In this document: positions 1 to 8,075 of the stretch, piece after piece
Layout: each line of letters begins with the position of its first letter
Numbering within the stretch: position 1 is the first letter of the stretch
Assembly: GCF_902506265.1 (NCBI RefSeq)
Contig: NZ_LR733616.1
Location: 1-38,928 of the forward strand
Length of the DNA: 38,928 nt
Source of the DNA: Flavobacterium sp. 9AF
Lineage (GTDB): Bacteria; Bacteroidota; Bacteroidia; Flavobacteriales; Flavobacteriaceae
Direction: 5' to 3'
The notes under the pieces: model-generated
The model's input: the letters and a program-made list of their open reading frames with translations, nothing else
The model's database searches: none
What the model was told of the DNA's origin: nothing
Program-made: the position numbers and the translations under genes

Positions 1-34
1 GGGTAGTGCTACTACTAAGTTTGTGAAAGAATAG
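1..34 (+). CDS. 3' end of a T9SS cargo protein (partial)
   Basis: Only the last ten codons and the TAG stop (32-34) lie in the window, reading GSATTKFVKE. The complete gene at 255-1196 ends GSTTTKFVKE, so this is the tail of an adjacent paralogue on the same strand. A C-terminal end of this kind belongs to the type A sorting domain that directs export by the type IX secretion system. The rest of the gene lies to the left of the window, so nothing can be said about its passenger region. Confidence 0.75.
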   Translation, partial: GSATTKFVKE

Positions 35-108
35 TTCAAATAGAAAGATGCTGGCCTGAACGAAGTGAACTGACTAAGTAAAACAAGTTCGTCATAACAA
101 TAATAAAT

Positions 109-144
109 AAAAAACTCGTTTAGTTCTCTCTAAACGAGTTTTTT
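109..144 (+). terminator. Rho-independent terminator after the first T9SS gene
   Basis: A 15-bp stem (109-123 pairs with 130-144) with loop TTCTCT; the A-rich left arm and T-rich right arm end in a T run. It is the same hairpin as that at 1271-1306 except for the loop, and belongs to a duplicated 3' block. Confidence 0.75.
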
Positions 145-190
145 ATAAATATTAGCATCCATTTGTTTTATGAAATTGTTAAATATGTTA

Positions 191-218
191 TTTGAAAATA
201 CTTATTTAAGTATATTTG
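191..218 (+). promoter_or_regulatory. Candidate Bacteroidota-type promoter for the T9SS cargo gene
   Basis: TATATTTG at 211-218 fits the TAnnTTTG -7 element and TTTG at 191-194 fits the -33 element. The 16-bp gap is slightly short for the family consensus, so the call is tentative. The ATG is 36 bp downstream of the -7 element. Confidence 0.3.
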
Positions 219-254
219 ATCAAAACAAATATTATTTATAAAAATTAAACAAAT

Positions 255-1196
255 ATGAAAAGAAAATTATTTTTAAGTTTATTACTTCTAGTATCTTTGG
301 TAAATGCTCAAAACTATACATTTACAAGTTTTACTGAAAATTATAACGCCTTAATTAATCCCATATCATTAAATAATGGTCAGCTTTGGGACGACCCTGA
401 GTTTAATATTATTTTGCCATATAATATAAACGTAAATGGTGTTGTTTTTAATACAATTATTGTCTCTGATAGTTATATTTATAATGATACTACTTCGGAT
501 ATTAAGCAAATTGTAAGTCCATTTGGGAATGACCTTATTGATAGAGGAGATAATGTAGGCAACTCACTGTCTCCATTAAGTTATATAATTGAAGGATCAG
601 TAGGAAACAGAATTACAAAAATAGAATTTAATAATTGCGGTAGTTATACAGACAATAATTTGTCTATGTATGTTAATTTTCAGATTTGGATTTATGAAAC
701 ATCAAATGTTATTGAATTTAGGTATGGAAATAGTTCTATAACGGATAGTTCAATTTTTTATGATGGTTTAACCGGTGGTTCAACAGGTATTACTTCTATA
801 GATTTTTCGACTGATGATTTGTCTAATGTACATCTATTGTCTGGAAATGCCTCAAATCCAACTCTTACTTATGCTAACACAATTGAGTTTATAAATGGTA
901 CTCCAGCTGCTAATACGGTTTATCGCTTTACTCCAACAAGTTCATTAAATACCAATAGCTTTGATAAAAACTTTGTAGATTTGTTTCCAAATCCTGTAAA
1001 AGAAACCTTGTATTTTACAGCTAAAGAAGCTACACATATATCTTCAGTTGAAATTTATAATATGCTAGGACAAATTATACTATCTGTTCCCAATACTATT
1101 ACATCGATTGATGTTTCAGAATTAGAAAAAGGAAATTACTTTCTAAAAGTAAATACAGAAAAGGGTAGTACTACTACTAAGTTTGTGAAAGAATAG
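255..1196 (+). CDS. Secreted protein with C-terminal T9SS type A sorting domain
   Basis: This 313-residue protein has a Sec signal peptide (about residues 1-18, cleavage near VNA-Q). A passenger of about 210 residues follows, rich in Asn, Ser, Thr and aromatic residues and probably all-beta, which I do not recognise. The last 75 residues or so show the sorting-domain pattern: FPNPV, then EIYNMLGQ, an ISxLxxGNYFLKV-like stretch and a terminal TTKFVKE. Such proteins cross the outer membrane through the type IX system and are released or anchored at the surface. The same 3' end occurs at the left edge of the window, so this is one member of a tandem family. A terminator follows at 1271-1306. The passenger function is unknown; the export route is well supported. 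Confidence 0.85.
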   Translation: MKRKLFLSLLLLVSLVNAQNYTFTSFTENYNALINPISLNNGQLWDDPEFNIILPYNINVNGVVFNTIIVSDSYIYNDTTSDIKQIVSPFGNDLIDRGDNVGNSLSPLSYIIEGSVGNRITKIEFNNCGSYTDNNLSMYVNFQIWIYETSNVIEFRYGNSSITDSSIFYDGLTGGSTGITSIDFSTDDLSNVHLLSGNASNPTLTYANTIEFINGTPAANTVYRFTPTSSLNTNSFDKNFVDLFPNPVKETLYFTAKEATHISSVEIYNMLGQIILSVPNTITSIDVSELEKGNYFLKVNTEKGSTTTKFVKE

Positions 1197-1306
1197 TTCA
1201 AATGGAAAGACGCTGTCACGAACTAAGTGAACTGAAGAAGTAAAACAAGTTCGGCATAACAATAATAAATAAAAAACTCGTTTAGAAATAACTAAACGAG
1301 TTTTTT
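1164..1306 (+). repeat. Second copy of a duplicated gene-end plus terminator block
   Basis: Positions 1164-1306 repeat 2-144 with few changes. The block covers the last codons of the sorting domain, the spacer (including the shared words GTGAACTGA, AAGTAAAACAAGTTCG and CATAACAATAATAAAT) and the terminator stem. The copies differ mainly in the hairpin loop and in a stretch near 1215-1225. This is what a tandem gene duplication leaves behind. Confidence 0.8.
1271..1306 (+). terminator. Rho-independent terminator after the T9SS cargo gene
   Basis: A 15-bp perfect stem (1271-1285 with 1292-1306) with a 6-base loop, ending in six T. It lies 75 bp after the stop codon of the gene ending at 1196. 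Confidence 0.8.
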
Positions 1307-1369
1307 ATTTTAAATTGTTATGTCTTCTCGACTTCGCTCGAATTGACAACTGGAAGAGACAACCGAAAA

Positions 1370-3799
1370 CTATCTCAGGCTAGCTCCTAATTGATTTTCA
1401 AAATTCATTTGTAATTTACTCATAATTTTTTCAATTTCTTTGTCATTCAAGGTTTTAGTTTCATCTTGAATAATAAAACTTACCGCATATGATTTTTTAC
1501 CTTCAGGTAAGTTCTTCCCTTCATATACATCAAAAAGATTAATATCTTTTAAAAGTTTCTTTTCAGTTTGTTTGGCGATTTTATATACTTCTTCAAATGT
1601 GGTTGTATTATTTAATAAAAGAGCTAAATCGCGTCTTACTTCAGGGTATTTTGGGATATCAGTAAATTTAATTTTATTTGAGATATATTTTTGAATTTTA
1701 CCCCAATTAAAATCAGCAAATAAAACTTCTTGTTTGATATCAAAATGTTTTAGTATCGTCTTCTTAATTGTACCAAATTCAATTATAATTTCTTTACCCA
1801 CAGCAATGCTCATACCTTCAGCAAAAATATCTGCTTCTACAGGCAAACTAGAAACCTTATTTTCTAAACCTATTCTTGAAAGTACACTATTAATATACCC
1901 TTTAAATAAAAAGAAATCTGTCTTTTGGATACTTTGGGTCCAATTTTCATTTGTTCTATTTCCAGTTAAAAATAAAGTAAGATGTTTATTTTCATCATAT
2001 CCAGATGGTAATTTATGATACGTTTTACCAAATTCGAATAATTTTAAATCACCTCTTTTTCTGTTGATATTAAAAGAAATAGCTTCTAAACCTGAAAAAA
2101 GCATCGATTGTCTCATGGCAGATAAATCATTACTTAATGGATTTAGCATAACCACATTGAAATCTTCTTTTAAATTATCAGATAATTTGATATAGTCTGG
2201 TGTGGTTAATGAATTAGCCATCATTTCATTAAAACCTAATGAGCATAATTGATTTGCAATGATATTTTGAACTTTATACTCTTCCGTTCTAGATGAATTT
2301 GAAATAGTAGCATTTAATTTTTCAGTGAAGTTGATATTATTATAGCCATATACTCTTAATATTTCTTCAATAACATCAATTTCTCTTTGTACATCTACAC
2401 GATAAGAAGGAATAACTAAGCCAATTCCAGCTTCTGTTACATTATTGATTTTAATTTCTAATGCTACTAAAATTTTCTTAATTGTTTCTTTAGGTAATTC
2501 TTCACCTATAACTTTTCTAACTTTTTCAAAGTTTAAAAAAACTTGAAAATCTTCTAATTTTTTAGGATATAAATCAACAATATCAGAAGTGATTTCTCCT
2601 CCAGCCACTTCTTGAATTAACAAAGCAGCTCTTTTTAACGCATATTCAGTAATTGTAGAATCTATTCCTCTTTCAAAGCGGAAGGAAGCATCTGTATTTA
2701 AAGCATGTCTTTTTGCAGTTTTTCTTACAGAAACAGGATTAAAATAAGCGCTCTCTAAAAAAATAGCAGTAGTATCATTTGTAACTCCAGAATCTTTTCC
2801 GCCAAATACACCAGCAATACACATTGGACCTTCTGCATGACAAATCATCAAGTCTTCTGAATCCAAAGAGCGTTCTACATCGTCTAAAGTTTTAAATTTT
2901 GTTCCCGCTTCAACCGTTTTAACAATAACTTTATTTCCTTTTATTTTGTTTGCATCAAAAGCGTGTAACGGTTGTCCTAATTCGTGTAAAACATAATTAG
3001 TTACATCCACCACATTATTCTTTGGTGTTAATCCAATGGCTTTTAAACGATTTTGTAACCATGCAGGGGAAGGTTTAACACTAATCCCCGAAATAGTAAC
3101 TCCACAATATCTTGGAGCCAGTTTTTCATTTTCTACAACTACATCTATTTTTAAAGTTCTTTTATCCACTTTAAAATTACTAACAGACGGTGTAATTAAT
3201 TCAAGCGTTTTTTCTTTTTGAAATAACCCCGCTTTGATGTCTCTAGCCACACCAAAATGACTCATCGCATCTGCACGATTAGGTGTTAAACCGATTTCAA
3301 AAACTTCATCAGATTCTATATTAAAAACGGTTCTAGCTAAAGTGCCTGGTTTTAAATTTGAATCTAAAATTAGGATACCATCATGGCTTTCTCCTAATCC
3401 TAATTCATCCTCAGCACAAATCATACCATGACTTTCTTGCCCTCTAATTTTTCCTTTTTTTATTTCAAAAGCATTTCCTTCTTTATCATAAAGTTTAGTA
3501 CCAATGGTCGCCACAGGAACTTTTTGTCCTACACCTACATTAGGAGCACCACATACTATTTGTACAGGAGGATTACCATCACCCAAATCTACTGTTGTAA
3601 CTTTTAATCTATCTGCATCAGGATGGGGTTCACAAGTAAGGACATGCCCAATTACAACTCCTTCAAGACCTCCTTTTAAGCTTTCAAATTTTTCAACTCC
3701 TTCAACCTCAAGACCTAAATCTGTTAGTAAAGCAGCCGTTTCTTCTGATTTCCAGTCAATTTTTATGAATTGTTTTAACCAATTGTATGAAATACGCAT
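1370..3799 (-). CDS. pheT: Phenylalanine--tRNA ligase beta subunit
   Basis: PheT is the beta chain of the cytoplasmic alpha2-beta2 enzyme that charges tRNA-Phe. At 809 residues it has the usual bacterial length. The N-terminus MRISYNWLKQFI is diagnostic. A tRNA-binding OB-fold region lies at about residues 40-155. The B3/B4 region, with the conserved FRFERGIDS, follows at about 215-390 and carries editing in this family. B5 is at about 410-480, then a catalytic-like core. The C-terminal anticodon-binding (FDX-ACB) domain starts near PKYPEVRRDLALLL. The ATG at 3797-3799 is the natural start, just downstream of a good promoter at 3824-3854. pheS is not in the window, so the two subunits are encoded apart. 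Identification is secure. Confidence 0.98.
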   Translation of the reverse strand: MRISYNWLKQFIKIDWKSEETAALLTDLGLEVEGVEKFESLKGGLEGVVIGHVLTCEPHPDADRLKVTTVDLGDGNPPVQIVCGAPNVGVGQKVPVATIGTKLYDKEGNAFEIKKGKIRGQESHGMICAEDELGLGESHDGILILDSNLKPGTLARTVFNIESDEVFEIGLTPNRADAMSHFGVARDIKAGLFQKEKTLELITPSVSNFKVDKRTLKIDVVVENEKLAPRYCGVTISGISVKPSPAWLQNRLKAIGLTPKNNVVDVTNYVLHELGQPLHAFDANKIKGNKVIVKTVEAGTKFKTLDDVERSLDSEDLMICHAEGPMCIAGVFGGKDSGVTNDTTAIFLESAYFNPVSVRKTAKRHALNTDASFRFERGIDSTITEYALKRAALLIQEVAGGEITSDIVDLYPKKLEDFQVFLNFEKVRKVIGEELPKETIKKILVALEIKINNVTEAGIGLVIPSYRVDVQREIDVIEEILRVYGYNNINFTEKLNATISNSSRTEEYKVQNIIANQLCSLGFNEMMANSLTTPDYIKLSDNLKEDFNVVMLNPLSNDLSAMRQSMLFSGLEAISFNINRKRGDLKLFEFGKTYHKLPSGYDENKHLTLFLTGNRTNENWTQSIQKTDFFLFKGYINSVLSRIGLENKVSSLPVEADIFAEGMSIAVGKEIIIEFGTIKKTILKHFDIKQEVLFADFNWGKIQKYISNKIKFTDIPKYPEVRRDLALLLNNTTTFEEVYKIAKQTEKKLLKDINLFDVYEGKNLPEGKKSYAVSFIIQDETKTLNDKEIEKIMSKLQMNFENQLGASLR

Positions 3800-3823
3800 T
3801 ATGAATCGATTTTTTTAAAGGTG

Positions 3824-3854
3824 CAAAGATAAAACTAATTAGCCAATGTGCCAA
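3824..3854 (-). promoter_or_regulatory. Bacteroidota-type promoter of pheT
   Basis: Read on the minus strand, TATCTTTG (3824-3831) is a perfect TAnnTTTG -7 element. TTG at 3852-3854 lies 20 bp further upstream, matching the -33 element spacing of this phylum. The -7 element is about 25 bp from the pheT ATG. Confidence 0.55.
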
Positions 3855-3965
3855 TGTGTAAATAAGATTAATTACTTGAAAATTGTAATTTTAAAAACAT
3901 AATTTAAAACCATTTCTTCTTTTATATTTTTAATATAATGTTTTTAAAATATATATAATATAATT

Positions 3966-4055
3966 TTTGGGCTACAATTTTAATGATAAATTAATTTTTT
4001 GTGCTAAAAAATAAAAATAATCAATTTTGTGCTATAATTTGAATTATTTGTGCTA
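3966..4055 (+). promoter_or_regulatory. Direct-repeat boxes (TTTGTGCTA) upstream of the aldehyde dehydrogenase
   Basis: The 9-mer TTTGTGCTA occurs exactly at 3998-4006, 4026-4034 and 4047-4055, with a one-mismatch copy TTTGGGCTA at 3966-3974. Start-to-start distances are 32, 28 and 21 bp, close to whole helical turns for the outer pairs. The last box ends 53 bp before the ATG at 4109. AraC-type activators commonly bind direct repeats, and an AraC-type gene sits at the other end of this locus, so these are plausible activator sites. That assignment is inference. The 309-bp space 3800-4108 holds this array and the pheT promoter; I see no gene in it. Confidence 0.5.
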
Positions 4056-4108
4056 TAAAAAGATTGTATAAGAATTTAATTTTGAGAAAATCAAAAAATA
4101 TAAATGTT

Positions 4109-5614
4109 ATGAGCAATTTAATTCAACGACCTATTTTTAAAGAAAAATACGATAATTATATAGGAGGAAAATTTACACCACCAGCAACAGGTACTTATTT
4201 TGATGTATATTCACCCATTGATGGGAAAGTATTTACAAAAGCAGCACATTCCAATAAAGAAGATTTAATCGCAGCTGTAAATAGTGCAGAAGAAGCTTTT
4301 AAAACGTGGGGTAAAACTTCGGTTACGGAAAGGAGCAATTTATTAAATAAAATTGCCCAAGTTATTGAAGATAATTTAGAATATTTAGCTGCTGTTGAAA
4401 CGGTAGATAATGGTAAAGCTGTTAGAGAAACATTAGCAGCGGATTTACCTTTAGCCATTGATCATTTTAGATATTTTGCAAGTGTTATTAGAGCAGAGGA
4501 AGGTTCTTTAAGCGAACTAGATGCTAACACGGTTTCTTTAATTGTTAATGAACCTTTAGGTGTAATAGCACAAATTATTCCTTGGAATTTCCCTCTTTTA
4601 ATGGCAGTATGGAAATTGGCACCAGCATTGGCTGCTGGCAATTGTGTGGTATTAAAACCTGCAGAAAACACACCTGTTTCAATTATTGTATTAATGGAAT
4701 TAATAGGGCATCTTTTGCCTGCGGGTGTAGTAAATATCGTAAATGGTTTTGGAGCAGAATTAGGTAGAGCATTGGTTACTAATCCTAAAGTTGCTAAAGC
4801 TGCATTTACAGGTTCGACAGCAACAGGTAGATTAGTTATGCAATATGCAACTGAAAATATAGTTCCCGTTACTTTAGAATTAGGTGGAAAATCGCCTAAT
4901 ATATTTTTCCCTTCTGTAATGGATGCAGATGATGCCTTTTTAGATAAAGCTATTGAAGGTGCTGTATTATTCTGTTTAAACCAAGGTGAAGTGTGTACTT
5001 GTCCTTCTCGACTTTTAATCCATGAGGATATTTATGATGCTTTTATTAAAAAAGTTATAGAACGAGTTAAAGCTGTAAAAATGGGTAATCCATTAGATAC
5101 AACCGTGATGATGGGAGCACAAGCTTCAAAAGTTCAAAAAGACAAGATTATGTCTTATTTGAAATTAGGTAAAGAAGAAGGTGCCGAATTATTAATAGGA
5201 GGTGATGAAAAGATTTTGGAAGGAGATTTAGCTAATGGTTATTATATTCAGCCTACATTGTTTAAAGGAAATAATAAAATGAGAATTTTTCAGGAAGAAA
5301 TTTTCGGACCTGTTTTAGCAGTCACAACATTTAAAACTACAGATGAAGCTATTGCTATTGCAAATGATACAATGTATGGTTTAGGTGCTGGTGTTTGGTC
5401 TAGAGATGCTCATGAATTATACCAAGTTCCAAGAGCTATACAAGCAGGAAGAGTTTGGGTAAACCAATATCATTCTTATCCAGCTGGAGCACCTTTTGGA
5501 GGTTATAAACAATCAGGAATTGGTAGGGAAAATCATAAAATGATGTTAGACCACTATCGTCAAACCAAAAACATGTTGATTTCTTACGATAAAAATAAGT
5601 TAGGTTTCTTTTAA
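4109..5614 (+). CDS. NAD(P)-dependent aldehyde dehydrogenase, ExaC/AcoD-like
   Basis: This enzyme oxidises aliphatic aldehydes, typically acetaldehyde, to the acid. The protein is 501 residues from the ATG at 4109. A longer reading from a TTG at 4064 would add 15 residues with no family counterpart and would overlap the repeat-box promoter. Visible signatures are the oxyanion Asn in IIPWNFPLL (N160), the general base Glu in LELGGKSPN (E257) and the nucleophile Cys in [11 protein letters not shown] (C296, with a second Cys at 298). The double-Cys motif is typical of the ExaC/AcoD/AldB branch. A DUF779 gene follows, a partnership known for this branch, and an AraC-type regulator completes the locus. 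The exact substrate cannot be read from sequence. Confidence 0.93.
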   Translation: MSNLIQRPIFKEKYDNYIGGKFTPPATGTYFDVYSPIDGKVFTKAAHSNKEDLIAAVNSAEEAFKTWGKTSVTERSNLLNKIAQVIEDNLEYLAAVETVDNGKAVRETLAADLPLAIDHFRYFASVIRAEEGSLSELDANTVSLIVNEPLGVIAQIIPWNFPLLMAVWKLAPALAAGNCVVLKPAENTPVSIIVLMELIGHLLPAGVVNIVNGFGAELGRALVTNPKVAKAAFTGSTATGRLVMQYATENIVPVTLELGGKSPNIFFPSVMDADDAFLDKAIEGAVLFCLNQGEVCTCPSRLLIHEDIYDAFIKKVIERVKAVKMGNPLDTTVMMGAQASKVQKDKIMSYLKLGKEEGAELLIGGDEKILEGDLANGYYIQPTLFKGNNKMRIFQEEIFGPVLAVTTFKTTDEAIAIANDTMYGLGAGVWSRDAHELYQVPRAIQAGRVWVNQYHSYPAGAPFGGYKQSGIGRENHKMMLDHYRQTKNMLISYDKNKLGFF

Positions 5615-5633
5615 TATTTAATTTTCTAATTAT

Positions 5634-5657
5634 AACCCAGTTTTAGGCTGGGTTTTT
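5634..5657 (+). terminator. Terminator-like hairpin between the dehydrogenase and DUF779 genes
   Basis: AACCCAG (5634-5640) pairs with CTGGGTT (5648-5654) around a 7-base loop, followed by a T-rich stretch. It lies inside the 54-bp gap between two genes that would normally be read as one operon, so it probably ends most transcripts after the dehydrogenase and lets a fraction through. Confidence 0.65.
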
Positions 5658-5668
5658 ACTTTTCTAAT

Positions 5669-6055
5669 ATGAATAAAATAAATAGGTTATCGGTAACAGA
5701 AAATGCATTAAAAGTGATTGAAGCATTAAATGAACAATTTGGTGATTTAATGTTTTATCAAGCAGGAGGTTGTTGTGAAGGAACGCAGCCACAATGTTTT
5801 GAAAAAGGGGCTTTTTTTCCAAGAACAGGTGATGTTTGTATTGGTCAAATAAAAGGTTTTGATTTTTGGTTGGATAAAGATTTATTTGAATATTGGAAAC
5901 ATGCTCATTTTACATTAGATGTTATGGATGGAATAGGAGCAGGCGGATTTTCTTTAGAAACACCACTAGGTAAAACATTTATAATTCAATATAGAACTTT
6001 TACTGTAAAAGAATTGAGTAATTTAGAATCCGTTCGTTTGTATTCTTATGATTAA
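5669..6055 (+). CDS. DUF779 domain protein
   Basis: A 128-residue protein matching the DUF779 family over its full length. The conserved Cys motif is in QAGGCCEGTQPQCF (two adjacent Cys near residues 35-36 and another near 43), and further conserved segments are FDFWLDKDLFEYWKH and GFSLETPLGKTF. The biochemical role is not established. The gene is habitually found directly after ExaC-type aldehyde dehydrogenases, as here, so a role in aldehyde metabolism or protection of that enzyme is a reasonable guess. The start ATG comes 12 bp after a terminator-like hairpin. Its stop codon shares the palindrome TTAA (6052-6055) with the stop of the convergent regulator gene, so the 3' ends overlap by 4 bp. 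Confidence 0.88.
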   Translation: MNKINRLSVTENALKVIEALNEQFGDLMFYQAGGCCEGTQPQCFEKGAFFPRTGDVCIGQIKGFDFWLDKDLFEYWKHAHFTLDVMDGIGAGGFSLETPLGKTFIIQYRTFTVKELSNLESVRLYSYD

Positions 6056-6975
6056 TTGGCAAAGTTCATCAATTGGTATTGTTTTGGAGTTACTCCTTCA
6101 TATTTTTTAAACAAACGAATAAAATAATTGCAGTCTTCAAAACCAGAAGCATAAGAAACTTCATTAATTTGAATTTTGGGATTACTAAGTAATTTTTTAG
6201 CAAACTTAATTTTCTCGTTTAGAATAAATTCAATTGGACTCATACCTAATTCTTTTTTAAAGCTTCGGTAAAAGGATGTCGTACTCATGCAAGCTTTATC
6301 ACTTAATTCTTTTAACTGAATTGAATTTTGAATGTTATTTTTTATATATTCGATTGAAGCGGTTATAGGACTATCAATAGCTAAAATATGTGAAGAATCG
6401 AATCGTTTTACTGTTTGTGTTTGTATAATTCTAACAATTAATTCTTGCAGTGTTAAATCGGCTAAGGCATCTTTTGTTATTGATGTTCCCATACATTCTT
6501 TGATGAGTTTATTGATGGTATTAGCTAAATCGACATTGTTATAAAAGAAATAATTTTCGTAATCTAATTTCCAAATATTGTTTTTCCCTTCTTTAGGATA
6601 TTTTTCATTTAAAAAATCAAGGGTGTCGTTTATTACTTTGTTATCGATGGCTAAAGCAATACATTGGGTAGGGTTGTTTTTCGATGCTTCTGGAAAATCG
6701 ATTTTCATTTCAACATTTGAAGGAACTATAACCGTTTCTCCTGGTAAATATTCGAAATGAGGGTCATCAAAAAGATGCATTATTTTTTTACCCCGCAACA
6801 TACTTGTTACCACTAAATCGTTAAATTTTAATGGAACCAAATCTGATTTTTGATAGGTTTCAAAAATATTTAATTCGCAATTTTCCAATGAGAAAATAGT
6901 TCTGTTTTCTACTAATGTTTTTAGTGACTTCTCTTGGGTTAAATTGGGTTTATCTAATAAATTTCTAACAGACAT
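6052..6975 (-). CDS. AraC family transcriptional regulator
   Basis: A 307-residue DNA-binding regulator. The N-terminal half (about residues 1-195) is the sensory part, containing a cupin-like stretch with EYLPGETVIVPSNVEM. The C-terminal 100 residues hold two helix-turn-helix units: IQLKELSDKACMSTTSFYRS, then INEVSYASGFEDCNYFIRLF and the closing GVTPKQY typical of AraC proteins. It is convergent with the DUF779 gene (stop codons overlap). By position it is the likely activator of the aldehyde dehydrogenase, and the TTTGTGCTA boxes at 3966-4055 are the candidate sites. No copy of that box lies in front of its own gene, so autoregulation through the same site is not suggested. Family assignment is firm; target and ligand are inferred. 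Confidence 0.92.
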   Translation of the reverse strand: MSVRNLLDKPNLTQEKSLKTLVENRTIFSLENCELNIFETYQKSDLVPLKFNDLVVTSMLRGKKIMHLFDDPHFEYLPGETVIVPSNVEMKIDFPEASKNNPTQCIALAIDNKVINDTLDFLNEKYPKEGKNNIWKLDYENYFFYNNVDLANTINKLIKECMGTSITKDALADLTLQELIVRIIQTQTVKRFDSSHILAIDSPITASIEYIKNNIQNSIQLKELSDKACMSTTSFYRSFKKELGMSPIEFILNEKIKFAKKLLSNPKIQINEVSYASGFEDCNYFIRLFKKYEGVTPKQYQLMNFAN

Positions 6976-7047
6976 GGAACATATATTATTTTACCAATTT
7001 ACTAAAAAATACAGTATCAATCAATTAAATGTATAAATTAAAGTAGT

Positions 7048-8064
7048 TTATTTTTTTAAAAATGAAATTAACCCTTTAAAATAAGTTTGTTGATCATCAT
7101 AAAAAGCCATGTGACTTCCTTTTTCGCAGTACAAATAGTTACCTTTTGGGATTAGTTTTGACATTTTTTCCATAAATTTAGGATCCATTGTATCAAATTG
7201 TGCACCTATTACTAATGTGGGTAGTGTAATTTTTCTTAAATCATTTGTTCTATCCCATTTTTCTAATTTACCTGAAATACCAAATTCACTTGGGCCTTGC
7301 ATTGTAACGTATAAAGATTGATTCATCTTTGCAAAAGAACGATTTACGGGTTCTGGCCAATCTTTTGCTGGTAATCTTAAAATATGTTGTTCATAAAAAT
7401 TAGGAAGTAATAATTCCATATATTTTGGATTCGAAAAATCCTTCTCTGCCTCAATCTTTTGAATTTCATATAATGCGTCCGGTTTCATTTGTAAAGCCAA
7501 AACTTCATCCGCATATTTACCATATTCTGGACAACTCGACATCATATTAGAAATAATTAACCCTTTCATCTCTTGTTGATATTTTAATGCATATTCCATA
7601 GCTAAAATGCCTCCCCAAGAGTGACCTAATACATAAAAATTGTCCTTATTAAGATGTAATGCTTTACGAACTTGTTCTACTTCTTCAACATATCTTGATA
7701 AATCCCAGAATGTGGTATCTTTAGGATTATCAGAATTTCCACATCCCAATTGATCATAATAGATAAATTCGATGCCTTCTGCTGGAAGAAAATTTTCAAA
7801 ACATTCAAAATATTCATGTGTACATCCAGGACCACCATTTAAAAGGAGTACTTTTGTTTTTGGATTATTGCCTATTCTTTTGGTCCAAATGTGAAAGGTG
7901 GTGTCTTTTGTAGTAATAGGAATCATCTTCACTCCACCATCTTGAATAACCGTTGTATCAATTTCATAATAACTCAAATTTGAATCTTTACCAATTGAGA
8001 TGGTTTCATTTTTACAACTAAAAAGTAAAAATGTGAGGATTAAAGTTAAAAGTATATTCTTCAT
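7048..8064 (-). CDS. Proline iminopeptidase-family alpha/beta hydrolase lipoprotein (S33)
   Basis: A 338-residue lipoprotein with a short signal peptide and lipobox LLFSC (Cys 17). The mature part is an alpha/beta hydrolase of the prolyl iminopeptidase type: oxyanion motif LLLNGGPGC, nucleophile elbow GHSWGG with Ser 149, acid Asp in GAQFDTMDP (near 289) and base His in KGSHMAFYD (near 318). All triad residues are present. The expected activity is release of N-terminal proline from peptides at the cell envelope. It is last in the operon behind an S41 peptidase lipoprotein (11-bp gap), which suggests a shared role in extracytoplasmic peptide breakdown. Substrates other than Pro-peptides are possible in this family. 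Confidence 0.88.
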   Translation of the reverse strand: MKNILLTLILTFLLFSCKNETISIGKDSNLSYYEIDTTVIQDGGVKMIPITTKDTTFHIWTKRIGNNPKTKVLLLNGGPGCTHEYFECFENFLPAEGIEFIYYDQLGCGNSDNPKDTTFWDLSRYVEEVEQVRKALHLNKDNFYVLGHSWGGILAMEYALKYQQEMKGLIISNMMSSCPEYGKYADEVLALQMKPDALYEIQKIEAEKDFSNPKYMELLLPNFYEQHILRLPAKDWPEPVNRSFAKMNQSLYVTMQGPSEFGISGKLEKWDRTNDLRKITLPTLVIGAQFDTMDPKFMEKMSKLIPKGNYLYCEKGSHMAFYDDQQTYFKGLISFLKK

Positions 8065-8075
8065 AGTTATTATTT

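Noticed and set aside
3504..3818. Plus-strand 104-codon frame across the pheT start
   Set aside because: Antisense to the conserved N-terminus of PheT; composition (Pro/Thr/Ser-rich) is that of a complementary frame.
4064..4108. Longer N-terminus for the aldehyde dehydrogenase from a TTG
   Set aside because: The added 15 residues have no family counterpart and would place the start next to the TTTGTGCTA boxes; the ATG at 4109 fits the family N-terminus.
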